Part shown: positions 1-5,540 of the stretch, piece by piece
Layout: every line of letters begins with the position of its first letter
Numbering within the stretch: position 1 is the stretch's first letter
Source of the DNA: Caldithrix sp.
GTDB taxonomy: Bacteria; KSB1; UBA2214; DYKH01
Reading direction: 5' to 3'
Assembly: GCA_020722685.1 (NCBI GenBank)
Contig: DYKH01000285.1
Coordinates: 1-5,540, forward strand
DNA: 5,540 bases
Notes under the pieces: generated by a model
Told to the model about the DNA's origin: nothing
The model's input: only the letters and a program-made list of their open reading frames with translations
Databases searched by the model: none
Translations under genes and position numbers: made by a program

Positions 1-2552
1 ATCTCGTGCGCGATGAATGTCCCAATCGTTCCTTTGGGCATTGCCAATCGAAGCACGTCACCATCGAGTTGAGCGCCTTGGACGCCGGCAATTTTTTCGG
101 GATGAGTCACTCTTAGCTCATACTGCTCTTCTGCAAAGCCTTGGACCTCGACTATTAGCTGACGATCAGCCTTCTTTAGTGCAACAATTTTGAGTCCCTT
201 GTCCGCGTCCCCTGTTTTCGATTCTATTCTCGGGGGCAGCACTTCTACCGATGCATCGAATGACACTGCAAGCGTGACAACTCCTTCACGTGCTTTAACC
301 GTTAGCACCGGCTGGACAACTTGCTGAGAGGTCAACAGTTCAAAGTGTGCCGGTTTTTCATCGACAGAAGCTTCCTGAATCTGGGCGCCAATTGCAAATG
401 CCGGAGCTATTCGAAAATTAAACCCATCGGCGCCGCGCGCATCGATTTGGATGGTCAGCTTGTCGTTCTGTCTGACGTAGTCAAAATCAATTTTCGCCGG
501 ACCAATTTGGTAGTTTTTGATTTCCACCGAATCCCAGTCAGCCGGAAAATGCGGCGCAAAGGTTATGCTCTTTTTCGCCGCATCACCTTCCAATCCCAAA
601 AGCCCGCGCACAAAGGGAAGGACGAAGCCGGTGCTGGAGAATCCCTGAGCGGATACCGCTTCCTGCGGCCAGACGTTGGCCGAGCCGGAAAAGACCTCGG
701 TGAAGTAGCCAAGGTTATTGTCGAACGAATGCCGCGCCGTGGCTAACAAGGAATTGTACCCTTGCAGGAGGAAATGGTGTTTGAATAGCGCAGCAGTGGC
801 GTAACCGGTAAGAAAAGGCCAGACTGCGCCATAGTTGTAATTCAAAGGCTCATAGTACTTGCTTTGGTTAGACATGCTGCGGATGCCCCAATCCGTCATC
901 AATTCGGCTGAGCAGAGCTTTTGCAGAGTCAGCGTGCTGCGCTGGGCCTCACCCAAGTCCCACATCAAGGCGACCGCGCTCCAGGGCGAGACCTCGGTGA
1001 CTCGTTCTCCATTGGCATTGAAAGCGTAGGCGTATTGCTGCGAAGCCTCGTCCCAGAATTTTTCATCGAATGCCTGCTTGGCCTTTTCGAGATGCTGGCG
1101 GGCTTTTTGTGCCCAAGATTTTTGTCCCGCCGCTTCGGCCAGATATTGCATAGCATAGGCCGCGCGCAGCCACACAGCCGCCAAATAGATATCCGTTTCG
1201 ATCCCAGTCAACGCACCGAACTCCAGGGCGCCCAATCCGGCCTTTTTGTTATCCATCAGACCATCTCCGTTGGCATCGGCGGCCAAGGACCATTCATAGG
1301 CTTTTTTGATGCTTTCCCAGCTTGCTTTAATGAATTCCAGATCTCCGCTCGTTTTGTAGTAATCATACATCGAGGCAATGTAATACGGAGACGTGTCGCC
1401 ATGAATATAGCCGTAATGATATTTGCCGAACCAGTCGATGTAGCCGGCGGCCTGTGAAAGCTCATGAGCCATCTTGCCGTCCTGGCGCTGCCATTTTTGC
1501 GTGAAGGACAAAACCTCCCGAGAGGTTGAATAGGCTCCGTAGCTGTTGAGACTCAGGCTGTTCAGATAGGCATCGGTGCCAAAGAACCAGCCAAAGCCGG
1601 GTCTGCCGCTCGTTCCCGATGCGCCCAAGCCGGCTACCAAACCTTTGCCCAAATCCGGATTGTCCACCAGCAAATTATCCAGGGCCACCTTCGCCCATTC
1701 AAAAGCAAGATTCATTTCCACGCTCGGCGTCTTGACCTGCAACGTCGAGGAAGAAACCCGGCGGTAGTGCTCTGCGGTTTTTCGGTAATATTCTTCTGGA
1801 CTCTTTTTCAAACGATCATAAACCTCAATGACTGCATCCCGCTTACCTTTGCCGCCGGCAAGAATTATTGGGATGTACTTTCCTCTCACACTCGCAGGAT
1901 CTTTTATCTCGACCTTGAATTCGCTGGGAAAATCCGATAGCATGTGCGCGGGAGTGTAAGAAAGCCCAGAGGCAGCAGGCGAGCCGATCAATCCGTGATT
2001 CATGCCCGTGGACTCGCCTAAGATGTAGGCTCTTTGCTTATCGCTCCAATAAGCGTATTGTCCTCCTATGCCCGCCGGCCACATGGGCTGCAAGACGGGC
2101 AAAAATCCGCAGACGATGGACAACGGCTCGGTAGCACCCACCTGAAGCAAAATAATCGCCCCAGACTCGTCAATAGGCGTGATGTAGATGGCGCGTATTG
2201 TGAAGGACTGGTATGTGTAAGTAAGCACGGTGGCTTCGGGCGTGACTGAGATGTAGCGAACGATGTCTTTGCCCAAGATGGGACGTGTGGAGCTGCCAAG
2301 GAAGAAAGAGAATTCGAAATTACGCAAAAGCTTTAACGGATAGGCCCACGCCTCGAAGGAGCCGCTTTCAAAACCGAGGACTGCAAATTTTCGCCCGACT
2401 TTATTAAAGGGCGTAGCGGGCTGCGCCAAGCGATCGAGCTCCAGCTCGCTGGGTTCAAGGGGAAATGCCGGAATCAATCCTTCCTGAGCGTCCGAAGCCG
2501 AGGATTGAGCTAGTAGGAGAATTGACAAAAAAAGAACCGCCATCTTACGCAT
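1..2552 (-). CDS. Exported six-hairpin glycosidase, glycogen debranching enzyme (amylo-alpha-1,6-glucosidase)-like, C-terminus off the window
   Basis: The frame stays open for 850 codons from the ATG at 2552 to the left edge, so the 3' end is missing. Residues 1-22 resemble a Sec signal peptide (hydrophobic core 5-15, small residues SSASDA before the cut), so the product should act outside the cytoplasm. About 50-215 looks like the N-terminal beta-sandwich of these enzymes. About 275-665 reads as an (alpha/alpha)6 barrel. Its landmarks are GWFFGTDAY (321-329), QDGKMAHE (357-364), HGDTSPYYI (384-392), ADANGDGLMD (425-434), GIETDIYLA (450-458), NYGAVWPF (573-580), FTEVFSG (617-623) and GLLGLEGDA (650-658). 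These match, in order, the glucosidase half of bacterial debranching enzymes and related GH15/GH63-type families. By that alignment E452 and E619 are candidate catalytic carboxylates; this is inferred. Beta-strand-rich segments follow at about 670-770 and 785-850. The substrate is probably an alpha-glucan or other glycoside and cannot be fixed from sequence alone. The first ATG is preferred over the one at codon 4 because GGGAG lies 8 bases before it. No frameshift was seen. Confidence 0.85.
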   Translation of the reverse strand, partial: MRKMAVLFLSILLLAQSSASDAQEGLIPAFPLEPSELELDRLAQPATPFNKVGRKFAVLGFESGSFEAWAYPLKLLRNFEFSFFLGSSTRPILGKDIVRYISVTPEATVLTYTYQSFTIRAIYITPIDESGAIILLQVGATEPLSIVCGFLPVLQPMWPAGIGGQYAYWSDKQRAYILGESTGMNHGLIGSPAASGLSYTPAHMLSDFPSEFKVEIKDPASVRGKYIPIILAGGKGKRDAVIEVYDRLKKSPEEYYRKTAEHYRRVSSSTLQVKTPSVEMNLAFEWAKVALDNLLVDNPDLGKGLVAGLGASGTSGRPGFGWFFGTDAYLNSLSLNSYGAYSTSREVLSFTQKWQRQDGKMAHELSQAAGYIDWFGKYHYGYIHGDTSPYYIASMYDYYKTSGDLEFIKASWESIKKAYEWSLAADANGDGLMDNKKAGLGALEFGALTGIETDIYLAAVWLRAAYAMQYLAEAAGQKSWAQKARQHLEKAKQAFDEKFWDEASQQYAYAFNANGERVTEVSPWSAVALMWDLGEAQRSTLTLQKLCSAELMTDWGIRSMSNQSKYYEPLNYNYGAVWPFLTGYATAALFKHHFLLQGYNSLLATARHSFDNNLGYFTEVFSGSANVWPQEAVSAQGFSSTGFVLPFVRGLLGLEGDAAKKSITFAPHFPADWDSVEIKNYQIGPAKIDFDYVRQNDKLTIQIDARGADGFNFRIAPAFAIGAQIQEASVDEKPAHFELLTSQQVVQPVLTVKAREGVVTLAVSFDASVEVLPPRIESKTGDADKGLKIVALKKADRQLIVEVQGFAEEQYELRVTHPEKIAGVQGAQLDGDVLRLAMPKGTIGTFIAHE

Positions 2553-2560
2553 GCGCCTGG

Positions 2561-2565
2561 CTCCC
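2561..2565 (-). promoter_or_regulatory. Ribosome binding site of the glycosidase gene
   Basis: On the minus strand GGGAG ends 8 bases before the ATG at 2552, which is good Shine-Dalgarno spacing. It would lie 17 bases from the in-frame ATG at 2543, so it decides the start in favour of 2552. Just upstream (2566-2581) the minus strand reads AAAACAC twice, separated by two bases. This is an A-rich stretch that may keep the site unpaired. Confidence 0.6.
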
Positions 2566-2604
2566 GTGTTTTAAGTGTTTTCACTCCAGTTGGTCAGCGA
2601 CGGG

Positions 2605-2626
2605 AGAGCAAGCTGGCATTTGCTCT
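2605..2626. repeat. 7-bp perfect inverted repeat in the intergenic spacer
   Basis: AGAGCAA (2605-2611) and TTGCTCT (2620-2626) are perfect reverse complements around an 8-base loop. The element lies about 53 bases upstream of the glycosidase start, so it would be in that gene's 5' leader or in the linker of a shared transcript. No run of T follows on the minus strand, so it is not a standard intrinsic terminator. An operator, a leader hairpin or chance are all possible. Confidence 0.4.
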
Positions 2627-2671
2627 ACCATCGCATAGCCCATTGCAATAAACTTGTTTTGTACCCTTCTT

Positions 2672-2725
2672 ACAGCCTGACAGTCTAACAGCCTACAACC
2701 TACAGCCTATCAACCTAACACCCTA
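2672..2725. repeat. Degenerate 7-8 base tandem repeat overlapping the stop codon of the upstream gene
   Basis: Seven consecutive units read, on the plus strand, ACAGCCTG, ACAGTCTA, ACAGCCTA, CAACCTA, CAGCCTA(T), CAACCTA and ACACCCTA, with consensus (A)CARCCTA. The last unit (2718-2725) contains CTA at 2723-2725, which is the TAG stop of the 926-residue gene read on the minus strand. Six of the seven units carry CTA, so the minus strand has TAG at 2723, 2715, 2707, 2700, 2693 and 2685, which together cover all three frames. The repeat is visible directly. Its function is unknown, and it may be a dispersed intergenic repeat of this genome. Confidence 0.75.
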
Positions 2726-5503
2726 TCTCAGCAAATACATTTTTCGCACCCATGTGCGGCCTTGAGCCATTTTTAAGCGACAAAAATAGACGCCGCTGCC
2801 CTCATCCTTGCCGGCCGTGTCCTTGCCATCCCAAATCACCTGATAGCTGCCCCGCAACCTATGGCCCTCGACTAAGGTTCGGACGCGCTGTCCAAGGATG
2901 TTGAAAACCGCCAAATCAATCTCCCCTGCTGCTGGAATTTGGTAACGTATCATGGTTTCGCCGTTAAAGGGATTGGGGTAATTTTGTTCCAAAGTGTACA
3001 GGCTGATCGGCTCTCCTGTATCATCAGTAGCTAATACGCCGGTTCCCTGGCTCAAAGTGAAATTGACAAAGCTGTACTGATCAAAAGTCGACGCCCATTG
3101 GTCAGGCTGATTATTCACTTTCCGATAGTTAATATTTAACCCGATTTTATCACCGGGCCGCAAAGTCAAGCCTGCATACGGATTCTTGGCGATGGCCAGC
3201 TCGATCTGAATCACCGGAAAAGCGAGGTTGCATTTGAGACGCACAGATTGGGGGCTGATCACCCGCCGTCCAAAGTGATTAAGATAGTTGGCCTGATCAT
3301 CCCACATGCCGCAAGGACATTCCCCAATAGAAGCACTATACTCTTTCACCCCCTGACTGGCATCCCAAGTCCTCAATTCGGAGAATGTTCCTTGCGAGGG
3401 ATTGATCTTCATGAAAGTGTTGCCGCTGGAAAACCACCAGCCATCGCCATGGAAATCAAAAGAAAGGTCGGGAAGGCCGATATGGGGCAGATGCAACGCC
3501 AGATAGAGCGAATCCCGGTCATAGCACATATAGAGCTTGGGTGAAAAGCCGACCTGCGTGTAGCTGACCGTATCGTTGACCATTGGCCAGCCTTCTTCTA
3601 TGATTCCGTCGATTTTGGGGGTAAAAGGCTGCAAGTTCGTCTTAATCGGATATCGTGGATACTCATCGTTGCCGTCAACCGCCTCGTCATCATCGGTATC
3701 CGCATCAGTTGGATCGCTGCCGCCATAGGAACCGTCGCAGGCCTCTTGCTTGTCACTGTAGCCGTCGTCATCCGTGTCGGCGGATTGGAAGCTGCTGCCA
3801 AACCTAATTTCGTCCAAAGCAACCAGCGGCTCATCATCGGGAAAGCCGTCTTGATCCTGATCGAGGGCTTCGTAAATATCACCCCAGTTGGGTAGCAGCT
3901 CCGTATAGGCCGCAAAATGCCGCAGCATTTTCGCTTGAAAATCAAAGTGCTCGCCGCACGGAATGGGAAACTCCCACGGGACGTCACCATGATACATTTC
4001 CGGATTGCCGTTGGCATTATAGAGCGCATCAATGGCGTGCTGCACTTCATGGACATAAATCCAAGTCAGACCGTAGTTGATGCCCGGCAAATGTCCGGGA
4101 TAGAGAACGCCCGTACCTATGGGCCATTCGGATTGGGAAAAGCCGGTCTCACGCGTCGGGCCGGGCAAACCTAAGTTCATCACCCCGTAGGACCAGTAGC
4201 CGCTGGTGGCCCGGGTAATGCGGAAAATAATGTCGTACTGGGTATTCATCACGCCGAGGGCCTTGAGGTCATCGACGGTCTGCCCAACATTGGTGTCTCC
4301 CGGATTGCCAAAATTGCGATATTCTCCAATCGGCAAGTAAATGAATTCGGTATTGAGCTTCATGCCGGAGTTACGCCAGAAGAACAGCTTGCCAATGTCC
4401 ATCATCGTGCGAATTTCCCCAATCTCGCTGTCGCTGATGTTACCTGCATTGGTTTTTTGATAGATGACCACTGCGACCTTCAAGTTGGCATAATGATAAA
4501 ATCCATCCCTGCTGGATAATGTGGTCACCGAGATCGGTGGGGATTCACCGGCTTCCGTCTGCGCATCAACTCGGCCTTTCACTCGGTAGATATAGGTAGT
4601 TCCCAATTGCAAGCGCGAATCGAAAAACAAAGTATCCAACCCGGCATAGGCTACCAGTTCTTCGGTTGCATCGGGTTTCCAGCGATAGATGTTATAGCCT
4701 TTGATGTCCGGATTCGTTTTGTGCAACGACTCCCAAGTGAGCAGAGCCGTAGTAGCGCGCGGGCTGACGGCCAAGCTGAAGGTCTGAGCAGCCACCGTGA
4801 CTTCTTTGGAATGAGAGCTCATGATCCCGCTATCGTTCTTTGCAAAGATGATGTACCCATAGTCTTTGTCAGCCGTGCCGGTGGTATCCACAAAGCGGCC
4901 AGCGGCCAGCCCTTCTCCCAGAAGGCTATAGAGCATGCGGGACTTGCCGTCTGCCAAAGTATCCTGAATCGTGCGCCGATAAACGGCATAGGTAAGACCC
5001 GTCGCTTGGTCCCAGCTTATGACTCGGTCACCGTTTTCGTTAATGGTCAACACGACATTCTGTGGTGGATCGGGCACATCAGCATGAGACAAAGTGAGGA
5101 TGCGGGGAAAATAATACCAAGGAATGGCGGTAATCTTGTCCGAAAGCATTCCCTGTTGCTTGGTGGCGTTACAGGTAAAGACCACAAAAACGCTATCGCC
5201 GACCTTGGGGCTCGGATCGACAAAATTCCCCAACTCTACGCCGAAGGATCCTTTGCCGTCGATATTCGGGCCGCTGCCGGCTCCCCAGCGCGGAGCATTC
5301 TCGATGAGCACTTGGCTCAAGTCGCGATTCAAAAATGCAGTCAAGCTCGCGGTCGGTGCGGTGTGATTACAGGTCTTGCCGTCTGCGTGATAGGCCAGAT
5401 TCTGGTAATAGAGATAGTCTCTATTTTGCCCAAAGGTTGTCTGCGCACACCATAGAATAATGATGGCAAGTAAAAGCCGGTACCGGTTTTTTGTTTCTTC
5501 CAT
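2723..5503 (-). CDS. Secreted modular protein with FN3 domains, HExxH putative metallopeptidase domain, TSP3 repeats, CBM9-like domain and type IX secretion sorting domain
   Basis: Complete 926-residue protein, probably exported across the inner membrane by Sec and then across the outer membrane by type IX secretion. Residues 1-26 look like a signal peptide: a charged start, a hydrophobic stretch at 10-19, and likely cleavage near FGQ. C19 is preceded by Trp, so it is not a lipobox. Residues 27-140 form an unrecognised beta-rich domain with C45 and C111. FN3-like domains lie at about 144-238 and 240-330. Residues 336-535 hold a domain with HEVQH at 485-489, the zinc-peptidase HExxH pattern; H505, E518 or H519 could supply a third metal ligand. 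Thrombospondin type 3-like Ca-binding segments follow at about 547-559, 575-587 and 601-614. A CBM9-like region spans about 621-818 and opens with TPKIDGIIEEGW. The sorting domain (834-926) has EQNYPNPFN, FNILGQRVR and a GVYF...KMYLLR end. The ATG is the only sensible start ahead of the signal peptide, although AGGA abuts it without normal spacing. Export and sorting are well supported. Peptidase activity is inferred from one motif, and sugar binding from a remote resemblance. Confidence 0.9.
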   Translation of the reverse strand: MEETKNRYRLLLAIIILWCAQTTFGQNRDYLYYQNLAYHADGKTCNHTAPTASLTAFLNRDLSQVLIENAPRWGAGSGPNIDGKGSFGVELGNFVDPSPKVGDSVFVVFTCNATKQQGMLSDKITAIPWYYFPRILTLSHADVPDPPQNVVLTINENGDRVISWDQATGLTYAVYRRTIQDTLADGKSRMLYSLLGEGLAAGRFVDTTGTADKDYGYIIFAKNDSGIMSSHSKEVTVAAQTFSLAVSPRATTALLTWESLHKTNPDIKGYNIYRWKPDATEELVAYAGLDTLFFDSRLQLGTTYIYRVKGRVDAQTEAGESPPISVTTLSSRDGFYHYANLKVAVVIYQKTNAGNISDSEIGEIRTMMDIGKLFFWRNSGMKLNTEFIYLPIGEYRNFGNPGDTNVGQTVDDLKALGVMNTQYDIIFRITRATSGYWSYGVMNLGLPGPTRETGFSQSEWPIGTGVLYPGHLPGINYGLTWIYVHEVQHAIDALYNANGNPEMYHGDVPWEFPIPCGEHFDFQAKMLRHFAAYTELLPNWGDIYEALDQDQDGFPDDEPLVALDEIRFGSSFQSADTDDDGYSDKQEACDGSYGGSDPTDADTDDDEAVDGNDEYPRYPIKTNLQPFTPKIDGIIEEGWPMVNDTVSYTQVGFSPKLYMCYDRDSLYLALHLPHIGLPDLSFDFHGDGWWFSSGNTFMKINPSQGTFSELRTWDASQGVKEYSASIGECPCGMWDDQANYLNHFGRRVISPQSVRLKCNLAFPVIQIELAIAKNPYAGLTLRPGDKIGLNINYRKVNNQPDQWASTFDQYSFVNFTLSQGTGVLATDDTGEPISLYTLEQNYPNPFNGETMIRYQIPAAGEIDLAVFNILGQRVRTLVEGHRLRGSYQVIWDGKDTAGKDEGSGVYFCRLKMAQGRTWVRKMYLLR

Positions 5504-5540
5504 TCCTACGCAAAAATATTGGTGACTTTATAAAAAATGG

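Larger units (their letters stand above)
2553..2722. other. Intergenic spacer between the two minus-strand genes
   Basis: This 170-base stretch holds most of the tandem repeat array, the inverted repeat, the AAAACAC direct repeat and the glycosidase ribosome binding site. I see no open reading frame with coding character, no convincing -35/-10 pair, and no GC-rich hairpin followed by T residues. Both read-through from the upstream gene and a separate promoter therefore remain possible. Confidence 0.7.

Noticed and set aside
921..1457. Plus-strand reading frame of 178 codons
   Set aside because: It is antisense to the catalytic barrel of the glycosidase, whose conserved motifs are on the minus strand. 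The translation has no family character.
2645..2662. AAAC-TT-GTTT palindrome as a terminator
   Set aside because: The stem is only 4 bp and AT-rich, with no T-run after it on the minus strand, so it is not a credible intrinsic terminator.
3598..4056. Minus-strand reading frame of 152 codons overlapping the 926-residue gene
   Set aside because: It is a frame-shifted shadow of the HExxH and Asp-rich region. Its Thr/Met/Arg-rich composition comes from reading aspartate codons out of frame.
5444..5449. Lipoprotein cleavage at C19 of the 926-residue protein
   Set aside because: The residue before the Cys is Trp, which signal peptidase II does not accept. Ordinary signal peptidase I cleavage fits better.
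4607..5455. Plus-strand reading frame of 282 codons
   Set aside because: It lies wholly antisense to the FN3 and N-terminal part of the 926-residue gene. The product shows no recognisable domain or signal, and the minus-strand protein has clear domain content here.

Overview
The window holds two genes, both read on the minus strand, with a 170-base gap between them. No RNA genes, insertion sequences, CRISPR arrays or plus-strand genes are supported. Long plus-strand reading frames exist, but they are antisense shadows of the two genes.

Organism: the upstream gene product ends in a textbook type IX secretion (Por) C-terminal sorting domain, with a YPNPFN motif, an ILGQ motif and a GVYF...KMYLLR tail. 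Together with FN3 and thrombospondin type 3 calcium-binding modules, this points to the Fibrobacterota-Chlorobiota-Bacteroidota superphylum. The 'LEQNYPNPFN' style of sorting domain and the roughly even base composition fit lineages such as Calditrichota, candidate phylum KSB1 or Ignavibacteria better than typical AT-rich Bacteroidota. The lineage is an inference.

Layout in transcription order: (1) bases 5503-2723, a complete 926-residue secreted modular protein. Its order is signal peptide, N-terminal beta domain, two FN3-like domains, a domain with a zinc-protease-like HEVQH motif, aspartate-rich thrombospondin type 3 repeats, a CBM9-like domain and the sorting domain. (2) bases 2722-2553, a spacer with a degenerate 7-8 base tandem repeat that includes the stop codon of gene 1, a 7-bp inverted repeat, a short direct repeat and a good ribosome binding site. 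(3) bases 2552-1, a gene running off the left edge. It encodes at least 850 residues of an exported six-hairpin glycosidase related to the glucosidase half of glycogen debranching enzymes.

How they may work together: both products carry export signals and both have carbohydrate-related or surface-protein modules. A plausible reading is a small extracytoplasmic module acting on polysaccharide or glycoprotein, with gene 1 delivered to the cell surface by type IX secretion and gene 2 hydrolysing a glucan or other glycan. Co-transcription is possible (same strand, no convincing terminator), but the sequence does not prove it.
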